Source: Candidatus Sacchlamyda saccharinae
Lineage (GTDB): Bacteria; Chlamydiota; Chlamydiia; Chlamydiales; Rhabdochlamydiaceae
Length of the DNA stretch: 64,000 nt
NCBI GenBank assembly: GCA_030408505.1
Contig: JAUHQI010000004.1
Coordinates: 868,001-932,000 of the forward strand
Reading direction: 5' to 3'
Part shown: positions 14,670-24,200 of the stretch, piece after piece
How positions within the stretch are numbered: the first letter of the stretch is position 1
Layout of the letters: every line of letters begins with the position of its first letter
Notes under the pieces: generated by a model
Told to the model about the DNA's origin: nothing
Database searches by the model: none
What the model saw: only the letters and a program-made list of their open reading frames with translations
Position numbers and translations under genes: made by a program

Positions 14670-15668
14670 ATGAATATTCTATTACTATGTATCAGCCTAG
14701 CTTTTCGGACTCTTTTTGGGGAAGTGGATTTTTCCTCTAAAAACGTGGAGGAAGCCCGCAAAGAAGAGTCTATAAAAATATTTAAGACTTGCATGCGTCA
14801 CGCCAAACTCTATGAGCTTACAGATGGCCAATCCTATCGAGACATCACCAATGAGCTCCTCTCAAGTCAAAATACCTCGGACATAACGAAAAATCTGATT
14901 GTACAGCAACAGCGCCGTATAATTGTCTTCAAATACCCCTCGGATGGATATGAAGTTAAAGGCTATATTTCTTTTACGCCAGAACATGAACATGCCCCCT
15001 TACTTTTCTTCCTACGCGGAGGAAATCGCCTTCTCGGCTTAATGAGTCCAGCGAATGAGTTTTCATTTATGAAAAACTACACCGTAATGGGAACTACCTA
15101 TCGAGGAGGGATCAACGAGGGCCAAGATGAGTTTGGCGGCTCTGACGTCAATGATGTAGAGAATTTAATTGCTCATATCCCACAACTTGAGACCGAACTC
15201 TCTATCCAACTCAGACCACAAGCTAAATACATCCTTGGAGGGAGCCGTGGCGGTATGGAAATGTTTTTAGCTCTACAACGCTCAACCTATCTACAAACCT
15301 ATTTCGATAAAGCCGTTTCACTTTCTGGACCAATGGATCTGCGCATCACGATCGAAAAGCGCACCGATATGAAAAACATGTTCATACAAGATTTTGGGCT
15401 CACTCCTGGGGAAAACGAGGACGACTGGTTAAACTACCGGAGCCCGATAAATCACTGCGCTTCCTTAAGAAAAGATCTTCCTCTACTCCTAATCCAAGGA
15501 ACTGAGGACAACCGGACTCATCTTGATCATGGGAAAGCCATGTTTGCCAAGCTCGCTCGCTTGGGAAATGATGTCACCTACTGGGAAATCGACGGTGCTG
15601 CCCATTGCCTTAGCAACAGATCCGACCGCCTTGAAATGATCCTCAATTGGTTAGAGCAAGTGGACTGA
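14670..15668 (+). CDS. Secreted alpha/beta hydrolase (prolyl oligopeptidase/dienelactone hydrolase-like)
   Basis: This 332-residue protein begins with a signal peptide (MNILLLCISLAFRTLFG). The hydrolase domain has the oxyanion strand LLFFLRGGNR, nucleophile elbow GGSRGGM (Ser192), acid region LLLIQGTEDNRT (Asp280) and catalytic His312 in GAAHCLSNRSD, so the triad looks intact. These enzymes cleave esters or small peptides; substrate unknown. A good SD (GGAGAGGA) and promoter precede it. A repeat (R2 copy 2) follows 60 bp after the stop. A second, catalytically altered hydrolase lies at 16915. Confidence 0.75.
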   Translation: MNILLLCISLAFRTLFGEVDFSSKNVEEARKEESIKIFKTCMRHAKLYELTDGQSYRDITNELLSSQNTSDITKNLIVQQQRRIIVFKYPSDGYEVKGYISFTPEHEHAPLLFFLRGGNRLLGLMSPANEFSFMKNYTVMGTTYRGGINEGQDEFGGSDVNDVENLIAHIPQLETELSIQLRPQAKYILGGSRGGMEMFLALQRSTYLQTYFDKAVSLSGPMDLRITIEKRTDMKNMFIQDFGLTPGENEDDWLNYRSPINHCASLRKDLPLLLIQGTEDNRTHLDHGKAMFAKLARLGNDVTYWEIDGAAHCLSNRSDRLEMILNWLEQVD

Positions 15669-15726
15669 GATACACACAAACCGATTCAAAACTTGGTTTT
15701 GGGCAAGGAGACCCTTCAAATTTTTT

Positions 15727-15862
15727 AGAAACGAAGAGCAGCCGTGTTCATGGACACGGCGCGATGAGTTGATGAAAAATTCGAGGGTTGGCCAACGACG
15801 TCTAGAACCAAATCTTGAATCGGTTTAGCTATATATTTCTACTCAAAAACCCCAGCAAACAC
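15727..15862 (+). repeat. Dispersed repeat R2, copy 2
   Basis: This copy matches 11182-11310, including the hairpin CCGTGTTCATGGACACGG and GCGCGATGAGTTGATGAAAA. Its right end enters the last codons of the opposite-strand gene at 15839-16687 (AACCCCAGCAAACACTTCGC). The shared AACGAAGAG corresponds to the last codons of the MscS gene in copy 1. The hairpin lies between two convergent genes and could serve as a terminator. Confidence 0.65.
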
Positions 15863-16687
15863 TTCGCTTACATACTTTTCTGGATTTCTTTTCATTTTCA
15901 TTTCATCTTTCAAAATAAAATTCAGATTATTTTTTGCTTCTTTCTTTCGAATTTCTCCCCAGCGATTTTCAGGATACGCAGCTGACCACTGTTGATTCCT
16001 AAATGCTTTCAGCCCATGGGAAAATACCCATTTCGGTGTGGGCACAGTTTGTTGAGAATCAAAAAAACGATTTAGAAACTGCCTTAACAAAGCAATTTTG
16101 AGATTCTTGAATTCGATATAATGATCTTTCCAATAAGCTTGGACAGCTTCCCTTGGATGATGTTCAAGCAAAGTGGTTAATAATAAATTACTGTACTGAA
16201 AATTCAGGAATCCAGTAGCTGCTTCTACACTAGCATCAGAAGTACAGCTTGTATCAATCTCTGTCAAACAAACCGCCACATCAAGAAGGGGGCGTGAGGA
16301 AAAAAGATAAGTATGAATAGAGGGATCGCGGGAGATATATTCAATAGCCAACTCAGCTATTAAAATTGGATGCCCTTCTGGCAATTTATTTTCTAGCCAA
16401 GATATTCTAAGAGCTTGATCTCTTTCAGCCCACAGATAATTAAGAATCTCGATATACTCCTGCTGCGAGAGCAAATCATCCAAAACTTTATCCGAAGGCA
16501 ATCCCCCGTAGTGTGCCTGTAACGCAGAGAAGTACTCTTCCGTGCGGTTATTGGTATAAACTAACACATCACCTTTATGCTGAACCTCAATAACGTTCTC
16601 TGATTGAAACAAATTCAAAGGCCAGAAATCGGCATAAACACACTGAAAAAAACACAATATGAAAGCCACCAAGCATCTTTTATTCAT
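15839..16687 (-). CDS. Secreted protein of unknown function
   Basis: A 282-residue protein with a cleavable signal peptide (MNKRCLVAFILCFFQCVYAD) and a mature region without recognisable motif. It has conserved-looking acidic and aromatic segments (LNYLWAERDQALRISWLE, LLEHHPREAVQAYWKDHY) and is probably all-helical and periplasmic or exported. Three cysteines sit close together around the middle (VCLTEIDTSCTSDASVEA). Remnants of the 3' end of a similar gene occur at about 11288-11317, so the family may have been duplicated. No function proposed. Confidence 0.6.
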   Translation of the reverse strand: MNKRCLVAFILCFFQCVYADFWPLNLFQSENVIEVQHKGDVLVYTNNRTEEYFSALQAHYGGLPSDKVLDDLLSQQEYIEILNYLWAERDQALRISWLENKLPEGHPILIAELAIEYISRDPSIHTYLFSSRPLLDVAVCLTEIDTSCTSDASVEAATGFLNFQYSNLLLTTLLEHHPREAVQAYWKDHYIEFKNLKIALLRQFLNRFFDSQQTVPTPKWVFSHGLKAFRNQQWSAAYPENRWGEIRKKEAKNNLNFILKDEMKMKRNPEKYVSEVFAGVFE

Positions 16688-16914
16688 GAAACTACCCCAT
16701 CATTAAAATTTTTTCCTAAGTTTACTCAGATAGGAAGAAATACATCTAGAAAAATGAAACTCCTTCATTGAACATCAAGAAAGAAGCCGCAGATGACTTG
16801 CACAATGAAAAGCACGATCCACGAACATTTTTAAGGTTGGCACAAAGCCCCTTGCATTGAAGTGATTGCGAAGAGAGTAAGAGCTTCTGTTGACGATAGC
16901 TGACAGAGACTCTT

Positions 16915-17709
16915 TCACTGCATGTGATCATCTATCCACGTTTCGGAAGCCAGCAGAATTTCATCAATAGAGAACTTCTGCTCATCATCTCCAGGCGCTC
17001 GATCTTTCAAAACAATCTCACACTCCTTTTCATGCCCGATCATCGCGTCATAAAAATCTACGACCTCTTGCTCATTCACAATGGGATTCCCTCTTCTATG
17101 TAAAAGTAGGATCGCAGTGGAGATTTTACGAATATGACAAATGGGAGATCGTACAATGAGCTCTCCCTCTCTTTGCAAGTCAAAATTGTAACCATCTCTT
17201 TCTATGACTTTAGAGAGAAAGTCACAATGCCTATTTAGGTCATAGGCTCCATTGCAGGAAACAACGCACCTGAGATCTTCCCTTTCAGTAGAAAGCAAAA
17301 CAGCTGCCAAAGCTCCTTGACCAAAGCCCATGATAGCAACTTCTGAAGCATTTACCTCTTTTTTTACCCTGTCGAGAGCGAGGTTCAAGGAATCAAGGGT
17401 AAAAGAGCCGCAGAAATCTCTTTCCCCTGTTGACAGGCCATAGCCAGGCATCGAAATTGCAGCAATTGAGTATCCCTTTTCATGCCAAAAATCGAAATAT
17501 TCGCGTGATATGCTTGCTAATCCTTGTTCTTTGGCTCCGTGAAGAAAGACGAGTACTTTTTGAGTGTCTGACTGAGATTTTTGCAATAAAATCTCGACTT
17601 GATGATTTGGGGAGAAGGATGCTTTGATAGATACATACCCTTCATCGGCAAACCCAATTTGAGCACAAATTAAAAAAATGCAATTTAACAAACAAAATCG
17701 AATAAACAC
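16915..17709 (-). CDS. Secreted alpha/beta-hydrolase-fold protein lacking the catalytic serine
   Basis: This 264-residue protein starts with GTG, 5 nt after AGGAG. It has a signal peptide (FIRFCLLNCIFLICAQIGFA), oxyanion strand VLVFLHGAKEQG and cap entry SMPGYGLSTGERDF. The nucleophile elbow reads IMGFGQGALA (GFGQG at 128-132), where a G-x-S-x-G serine would be expected; the codon is GGT, one base from AGT. Downstream elements (HICHIRKISTAILLLHRRGNP) fit the fold. It is therefore either a pseudoenzyme, a recently inactivated hydrolase or an enzyme using another nucleophile. About 230 bp without any supported gene separate it from the secreted protein at 15839. Confidence 0.65.
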   Translation of the reverse strand: MFIRFCLLNCIFLICAQIGFADEGYVSIKASFSPNHQVEILLQKSQSDTQKVLVFLHGAKEQGLASISREYFDFWHEKGYSIAAISMPGYGLSTGERDFCGSFTLDSLNLALDRVKKEVNASEVAIMGFGQGALAAVLLSTEREDLRCVVSCNGAYDLNRHCDFLSKVIERDGYNFDLQREGELIVRSPICHIRKISTAILLLHRRGNPIVNEQEVVDFYDAMIGHEKECEIVLKDRAPGDDEQKFSIDEILLASETWIDDHMQ

Positions 17710-17832
17710 GACCACTCCTAGCTTTCTATATTTTGCAATAATTGTATATTTAGCAGTCGTAAAACATCAAGAATTGTCTAAAGCGCTCCACATAGCCAAG
17801 CGACAAGCTCCCGCACATTTCCTTCCGCAATA

Positions 17833-19158
17833 TTAGTGTGGATAGTAAAAAGAGACATTCAGTTTATATCTCTTTTTTACCGGGTCATAAACACTCCAGG
17901 AAATAGCGGCATGCCCCTCTTCGTGAACATCTAGTTCAGGGAGCCCTAAGCTTTCAAAGGGGGTGGATGAGAGGCAGTAAGGTTCAGACCACTCTTTAAA
18001 ATCTGAGCAATAATGAGCTGCATACTGCTTCACTTCATCTTTTGTGTAATCGCTCCAAACTGTGATTATGTTTCCCTCTTTATCGATTCCAGATCGTGAC
18101 TCAAACGGAATTATATCGCCAAAAACCCCGAGGTTATTTAAGTCACTGTTGCCTCCCGTTTTATGCGGAAGGAGACATCGTTTATTCATGAAGAAGAAAG
18201 AGAAGGCCGCATCTCCAGCATCATTCGTGGCAACCTGAGGAACGACCCCAGGAGACGCGATCTGAGTATAAGACCAGCTCAATCTTGCTTTCTGAAATAT
18301 GTCATATTCTACATACTTGACCATATCACAGACAAAGGATGGCTCATTCCAAACCACTGTGGCTATTCCTTGCTCATTTACACAATTGTCAACCAATGGC
18401 CCTACCTTGTTCCCGTCTATTATTTCACAGGGTATTTTCCAAGAAAAATCAATAGGCTCACCCCAGACCTGAGATCCTGAGTCATAACAAGCACCTTGAA
18501 CCACGTACAGATCCCCTTTTAAAACCTGCCAAACCGCCATTCCCATTCCACTTCTATTCAACTGAACCTTGGGTGCTTGATTATATTCACACGATTCCTC
18601 AAAAAAATATCCTTGAAAAGTTCGACTTGCCAAAGTTACAATAGAGCTCCAAGATCGCATTGTAGCATCGTAAGATACACTTTGAATTTGGCGAGCTTTT
18701 TTGTTTGCCCACACAATGACCGCATTGCCCCCATCATCCATGCTGATCGAGGGGCGAAGAGTTGTTTCTACTTTGGAAATAGACACGCTATTCGACCAAT
18801 TTTTTGTTAGAGGATTAAAGTGAGAAACTTCTATTCCTTTATCAGATGTCCACAAAGCAATAGCATCTCCTTCATCATTCATAACAATCGAAGGATGGAT
18901 ATGCGATTCATCTTGAGAAAGCCATGCTGAAGAGCACCAACCTCCTTTTTCTGCATCATAAAAAGACGCTAAAATCCCTGTGTCCTCGCTTCCTTGCCAT
19001 ACAACAATCACATCCCCTTTGCAATTGACAGCAATGTCTGAGCTAATGACATTCTTGCTTTCGTAGATTGGTTTAGGAGTTGACCAATTGGAACTCGCAA
19101 AGGCGCAGCTAAAAACAAGTGTTGCGCTCCAAAAAAGAATGCAAAAGGATCTGATCAT
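17833..19158 (-). CDS. Secreted beta-propeller-like repeat protein
   Basis: A 441-residue protein starting MIRSFCILFWSATLVFSCAF (signal peptide), with GGAG 5-6 nt upstream; a longer start was rejected. The mature part consists of about 40-50-residue repeats of the form (S/P)xI(A/V)xNxxGDxxxxW, for example AVNCKGDVIVVWQG, VMNDEGDAIALWTS, SMDDGGNAVIVWAN, ATNDAGDAAFSFFF and DVHEEGHAAISWSV. The spacing resembles the blades of sialidase/BNR-type propellers but without Asp-box catalytic motifs that I can recognise. Likely secreted or periplasmic; ligand unknown. Confidence 0.65.
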   Translation of the reverse strand: MIRSFCILFWSATLVFSCAFASSNWSTPKPIYESKNVISSDIAVNCKGDVIVVWQGSEDTGILASFYDAEKGGWCSSAWLSQDESHIHPSIVMNDEGDAIALWTSDKGIEVSHFNPLTKNWSNSVSISKVETTLRPSISMDDGGNAVIVWANKKARQIQSVSYDATMRSWSSIVTLASRTFQGYFFEESCEYNQAPKVQLNRSGMGMAVWQVLKGDLYVVQGACYDSGSQVWGEPIDFSWKIPCEIIDGNKVGPLVDNCVNEQGIATVVWNEPSFVCDMVKYVEYDIFQKARLSWSYTQIASPGVVPQVATNDAGDAAFSFFFMNKRCLLPHKTGGNSDLNNLGVFGDIIPFESRSGIDKEGNIITVWSDYTKDEVKQYAAHYCSDFKEWSEPYCLSSTPFESLGLPELDVHEEGHAAISWSVYDPVKKRYKLNVSFYYPH

Positions 19159-19256
19159 GGCAATCTCCAATTTTTATCGGAAGAGTCTAGGATACTTCTC
19201 GATTATTAGCAAAAAAATTTCTCGATTTGCCTTTGGAGACAACCACTCATAGAACT

Positions 19257-20183
19257 TTAACCCAGAGGGTCACCATCACGAAAGGAACGTAATGCTTCAG
19301 CTAATGCACGAGCGGCATCCCTATCTACCTGGCTCCGTATTTCACTAACAGCCCCTCGGGCATCTGCACTAATTTGTTTGAACCTTTCCCAAGCTTCTTC
19401 CTTCCCTTCAAAGTTATCCAAAGTAATGGTTTGAGATGCCCAAAAACCTTGAAATTGGGTTAAGGCGTCTTTTAATTCTCCGAGTTTTTTTCGTACTAAT
19501 GCCGTTGTTAAAAAGACAATTAGTTCTACATCTTTGCGTTCTTTCTGCAATTCCGATACCAAGAAAGCTGTACTATCTTTAACTCGTTCGGGAAGACGAT
19601 CTTGAATTGCATCGATTTCTGCAAAAAATGAATCAAACTTCTCAAGTAATGCTACTGACGCTTGCTGCCCCTTACCAACTTGCTCATTTAGTTGTGCTAA
19701 AAATCTTTCTGCAGCTTGATCATGGTTTAGCTCTATCAACCTCTTTAGCGTCCCACCCTTGCTTAGAATCTCTGAACATTCAAGTTCCATAGCATGAAAT
19801 GAAGAGTCCAGGTTTGCGAGAAAAGAACTATATCCCAACTTATGCAATTCTTGCTCTTGATAGTGACTTTCAGAGCAATTGATTATCTCCCTTACTTTGT
19901 TGAGATCAGCTGTGAGAATCTCAATCACTCTCGCTTTTTCAACTGGGGGCGGTGCTGCTGCTGCAGCTGCAGAAGCCGCAGGAGTAGCTGCTCTTACCAC
20001 TGCGGCACGAGGCGCTAAATCGCTACGTGATCTCGGTGGGCGTGATGGAGAGGCCAAGCGGGACAAACAAACTCTGGTAACCAAGGCTACGGTCCCCAAT
20101 CCTACCGCCAAACCTGTCCAATATAACGTTGAGGGATTTTGATCTAATGAGAAAGAACTTAAAGAAATATTCGAGATCGACAT
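19257..20183 (-). CDS. Unknown protein with one TM segment and coiled-coil C-terminus
   Basis: This 308-residue ORF starts 6 nt after GGAG. It has a Ser-rich N-terminus, one hydrophobic segment (LYWTGLAVGLGTVALVTRVC), then an Ala/Pro/Arg-rich low-complexity linker (AATPAASAAAAAAPPP) and a long helical, Gln/Glu/Lys-rich region likely to form a coiled coil. The layout resembles chlamydial T3SS-secreted or inclusion-membrane-type proteins, but I see only one hydrophobic segment and no recognisable domain. The low-complexity linker resembles the Ala/Gln/Arg start of the unknown protein at 37002. Function unknown. Confidence 0.55.
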   Translation of the reverse strand: MSISNISLSSFSLDQNPSTLYWTGLAVGLGTVALVTRVCLSRLASPSRPPRSRSDLAPRAAVVRAATPAASAAAAAAPPPVEKARVIEILTADLNKVREIINCSESHYQEQELHKLGYSSFLANLDSSFHAMELECSEILSKGGTLKRLIELNHDQAAERFLAQLNEQVGKGQQASVALLEKFDSFFAEIDAIQDRLPERVKDSTAFLVSELQKERKDVELIVFLTTALVRKKLGELKDALTQFQGFWASQTITLDNFEGKEEAWERFKQISADARGAVSEIRSQVDRDAARALAEALRSFRDGDPLG

Positions 20184-20326
20184 AGCACACTCCAGAGTTG
20201 ATTAAGTAAAATATGCTGCAAGAAAATACAGAACCAAGGAGTATTTGACAAAGTTTTTGACCGTAGATACTCGTCAAGATGGCCAGGCCAACCGCAAAAA
20301 TGGGCGGGCAATTGAGCAGTGTCTCC

Positions 20327-20495
20327 TTAAGGAGACGCTGATTAATTGCTTTCTCAGAGATTTGAGCCAAACGGGTCGAAAAAGTTAATTTGGAGATCGT
20401 AATTAACTCAGAAGAGTTAATGGAGATTGAAAATTAGGTTTTTCGGCGCTTTTGGCCGAAGATCTGAGGAATTGAATTAATCAGTGTCTCCTTAA
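20327..20495. repeat. MITE-like element R1, full copy B
   Basis: A 169-bp copy with 20 of 21 terminal positions matching (one G/A difference in AAGGAGACRCTGATTAATT). It is bounded by TTAA on both sides like copy A. The flanking CAGTGTCTCC at 20318-20326 looks like the right end of yet another copy, so the left boundary may be a junction of two elements. Apart from this element, the 368 bp between 20184 and 20551 show no gene. Confidence 0.8.
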
Positions 20496-20551
20496 AGACA
20501 CCTTTCTAGGTTTTATATGCAATTTTTCCCAAAAGCAGATAAACTCTTCAC

Positions 20552-20752
20552 ATGCGTGAACAGTGGAGATCAAAACTAGGGTTTATCTGGTCAGCCGTTG
20601 GTCTGGGTAGCATCTGGCGCTTTCCCTACGTCGTAGGGGAAAACGGTGGCCCTACTTTTATTTTTCTCTATCTCATTTCTCTAGTTATTATTGGAATTCC
20701 CGTACTCATTTCTGAGCTGACCATTGGACTATTGCCAATGAATTGGCAATAG
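20552..20752 (+). pseudogene. Truncated sodium:neurotransmitter symporter (NSS/SNF) gene, 5' fragment
   Basis: The 66-residue ORF starts MREQWRSKLGFIWSAVGLGS and continues IWRFPYVVGENGG, the unmistakable TM1 region of NSS-family Na+-dependent transporters, then TM2 (FLYLISLVIIGIPVLISELT). A complete protein would be 450 or more residues. The frame ends after TM2 at a 9-bp perfect palindrome, and no later transporter sequence is present before the next gene. The remainder has evidently been deleted or displaced, probably by the rhs region. Presumed non-functional. Confidence 0.8.
20731..20750. repeat. Perfect inverted repeat at the break of the symporter fragment
   Basis: ATTGCCAAT and ATTGGCAAT are perfect reverse complements separated by GA. 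They mark exactly the point where symporter homology stops. They could be a junction scar or a small terminator; there is no U-run. Confidence 0.6.
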
Positions 20753-20772
20753 CAATCTCGAATGACTGCACA

Positions 20773-21240
20773 TTACTTCTTTGGAATCTTTTGCTGAAAG
20801 TCGGAAGCAAGGAGCTTTATTTTTTTATATTTCTCTGCTAGCTGATCGATCCAGTTTATATTTTTTGAAAATACTTCCCAAAACCCACCGTCAATCATTT
20901 CGATAACAATATCACAATTTTCATACATTTCTTGATCGTCTTTATATCTACGTATTTTATCTTTATTTTTACAACCAATTATAAGAACTTCTATTTCTTG
21001 AAAAATCTTTCTAGAAAGTTCACTTAGTGATTTATAAGTAAAAAGAAGTCCTTTATTCGACTCTTGGACTTTTTTTTGTAATTCAGTGAGCTTTCTTCCT
21101 TCTTTTTCCTTTGGAGTTACATCAAACCACTGCAATGCCCAGTTGAGTTGATCTCCGTTCGGTATATCTTCTAACAACTCGGATAGTGAGATACATTTAT
21201 CTTCTTTTAAATCTGAAATTCTAATTCCTTTAGTATTCAT
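20773..21240 (-). CDS. Candidate immunity protein for the Rhs toxin
   Basis: A 155-residue, soluble, mostly helical, charged protein starting MNTKGIRISDLKEDKCISLS. Its ATG overlaps the stop of the rhs gene (ATGA), so it is translated with the toxin-tail gene. Small cytosolic proteins encoded immediately downstream of a polymorphic toxin are usually the cognate immunity protein; this position is the main evidence. I do not recognise a known immunity family. Next downstream on the plus strand is a truncated transporter, so nothing else shares the operon. Confidence 0.55.
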   Translation of the reverse strand: MNTKGIRISDLKEDKCISLSELLEDIPNGDQLNWALQWFDVTPKEKEGRKLTELQKKVQESNKGLLFTYKSLSELSRKIFQEIEVLIIGCKNKDKIRRYKDDQEMYENCDIVIEMIDGGFWEVFSKNINWIDQLAEKYKKIKLLASDFQQKIPKK

Positions 21241-24200
21241 GAGTAGTTCCAGTCTGTTACGGAGTGCCCTTTTGGATCTCTAATACGAGTTCCTCCAGTT
21301 GGGTTGGGTTTGTGTTCATGCTGATGAGGATTCAGGTGATCTTGTGGCCGTCCATGGTCAGTAAAATCAATATCACGCACAGGATTACCATTCTCATCAA
21401 ACTCTCTAGCTTGTGGGTACTTTCCTTTACGCCCCTCTTTTGTGCCAAGCTGCGTATGTGGAACATCTGTGTCAGGGACATGGACTCCATCAGGAGTATT
21501 AGGTAAAGGCCTATCCGGAACATAAATATCAGTATTTTTCCATGAAATATTAGGAAATTTGATATCTTGAGCATGATAAGTTGTCGTGGAAAGACCGGCT
21601 CCGATTAAAGCTGCTCCAGTGCTTGTCGTTAAGCCTATCCCTATCGTAAATCCACCAACTGTCGCAACTTCAAGAGCAAAACCACCTACCAAAATTGCTG
21701 AGCCTAGGGCAATCTCGCCCAAACCAAGCATATAGCCACCTAAACTTTCACCATTGGGGTCGTAGTACCGAAAGGGGTTATTTAGAGTGTACTGATATGG
21801 GTTGAAACTATCCTCAAAACCAGCCGGATCAGTAGTTATCCATCTTCCCGTTGCCGGATTATAGTACCGCTTCCCGAAGTAAATAAGGTTTATGCTTGAA
21901 TCGAAACGCTTAGAAGCAAATTGCCAAGGGTTATATAGATCCTCTTTGTTCATTAGCTGGAGTTTCTCCCCGAAAGCTGTGAAGTCATAACTTGCAGCGA
22001 GAGTTTTTGAGTAAACATCAACAAGACGACGAATGTTACCTTGAACATCTATGAGAGGGGCAAATATTTTGCCTCCCACTTCAATACTGAGGGTTTTAGG
22101 TAGAGAATGAGTACTTAAAACACGGAAGCTGTCAAGCGTATTTGGTGACTTAAATGATCCAATTTCTTCTTCTCCATCGTAAAGATAGTATTCTCGAGTT
22201 GATTCTTCCCAGCCATATCCAGTTTTTGTCGAAATGACTTTTGCAAGGCGTCTTCCGAGGGGATCATATATGAAGTCTACCTTTTCCTTTTCCGACCTTA
22301 CTTCGATCAGTTGATTGAGGGGATCATAGCCAAAAGAGAGCTGTTTGGAATTCATGCTTTTGAGAATTTGATTACCCCTAAGGTCATACTCATATCTAGC
22401 ATTCCCGTCGGAAAGCAATTCATTTAGAAAGTTGACTTCAAAAGAGTCTCCATCCTTTTCAACTCGATTGTAAAGCGAGTCATTACCATAAGAGGCATTG
22501 ACGTTTGCGCCATCCTCTCGGGTCATTTGCGAGGTATCATCATATTGATAGCGAGATTCTGCCCGATCAGTGGTGCAAGAGAGCAAGTTTTGAACAGAGT
22601 TGTATTTACAGACTTCAGAAAAATAAGGGCTGACCATTTGTGCCCTTTGCCCTCTGACATCTGTAGAGTAAGAAATTGTGCCTAAGTTCCCAATGAGAGA
22701 TTCCTGCACAAGATTTCCATTTTGATCGTATTCGTCATATGTGTGCTTGTATAATGTATCGCCTCCCGTAGAAGATAGCCGCTTTATTTCCTTTAAAAAC
22801 ATGCAGTCATAAGTGTAGCGAACTTGTGCGTGGCCCAGTACATTAAGCGTTTGGAGTCTATTAAAATCATCGTAAGTTCTTGTGATTTGCACTCCATGAG
22901 GAAGCACTTCGGAGATTACATTTCCAAAAGAGTCGATCTCTCGCTTGATTTTTAGATTCTGCTTTTCATCGAAAGCTTCTAGAAGATCTCCTAATTTACT
23001 CAGAGTAAAAGAGTGTGCAATCTCTCCATTCAAAGAGTCAACCCGGGCTAAAAAACCTAGCGAGTCATATGAATAAAAGAGATTGTCTCCATCAGGAAGA
23101 TATTTTCTTGTCATCTTTCCCATCGGGGAATAGGCATACTGCGTCTCTCTTTTTTCGGCAGTATCATAACCTCTTATCATGACTTTTATCTCATGATCAG
23201 GAGTATAGAAGTAACGGACACCTTGGGTTGATTTGAATCTTCCATCTTCATAAAGGTGGTCTTTATGCAAGGTGAGATTGCCGTGAGGATCATAGATCAT
23301 CTCAGAGCAAGAGACAGTTTGATTATTCGACCCTAATTTTTCTTCTCGTACCTTTTGATTGAGCGCATCTTGGGTCTTTACAGTCATAACACCCTCCGAG
23401 TCCACCGTCTTGATTTGAAGGACTTTTTGACCTAGATTATTTACGAAGCTTTCATCATATGAGGTGACGGTTTCATATCCTAAAGCATCTCGGTAATACG
23501 TTTTTCTCGTGAAGGGATCGTAGGCAAAGGACTCCTGGGCCTCTTTCCCATTGATATAGCGAGTGATGGATTCTCGATTGCCATCTGAGTCATATGAGAA
23601 TGCAATTTTGTAGAGAATATGCCCCGATAGATCAGTTTTTGTCTCAGAAGTGACTCGATCTTCCAAATCTCTCTCATAATGCGTGACAAGAGCATCATCG
23701 CCAACGTATTTGTAAACGGTGGCTAGTCGACTGAGGGGATCGTATGCAAACTCTGCGGTCCTTCCACAATGCTTTTCTCGGATTTTTCGTCCTGCGCCAT
23801 CATAGAAATACTGCTTAAGGTGGCCTTCTTTATCCGTCTCAGAAATGAGATGGAAGTTATTATAGGTAAAGGACTCTTCAGCTAAATCTTCTCCTTCTTT
23901 GGACACATAGATCCTTTTGAGGACCCGGCCAAGAACATCATTTTCATACTTGATGGTGAGTCCATCAGCATCTGTATGAGAGACCAGATCGCCATTTTTC
24001 GCATAGAAAAAGGTTTCTTTTCCACCACCTGGATAACGGATCTCACTCTTTGATCCATAGGCATTATAGGAGTAGCTTGTCGTATTCCCATTTGCATCGG
24101 TGTGTGCAATCTCTCTTCCAAAGGGATCAAAAGTGGAAGAGGTTCTAACATCTTGAGATCCGCCGTCTAGAGCGGTGGTTTTCGGGAAATCTGTCTGAGA

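Noticed and set aside
16746-16931. 61-codon minus-strand ORF between two secreted-protein genes
   Set aside because: No SD, composition unlike a real small protein, and it overlaps the hydrolase gene's end. The gap 16688-16914 shows nothing else.
20023-20370. 115-codon minus-strand ORF crossing repeat R1 copy B
   Set aside because: It runs from the non-coding repeat into the start of the gene at 19257-20183 in another frame; the latter has the SD and coherent composition.
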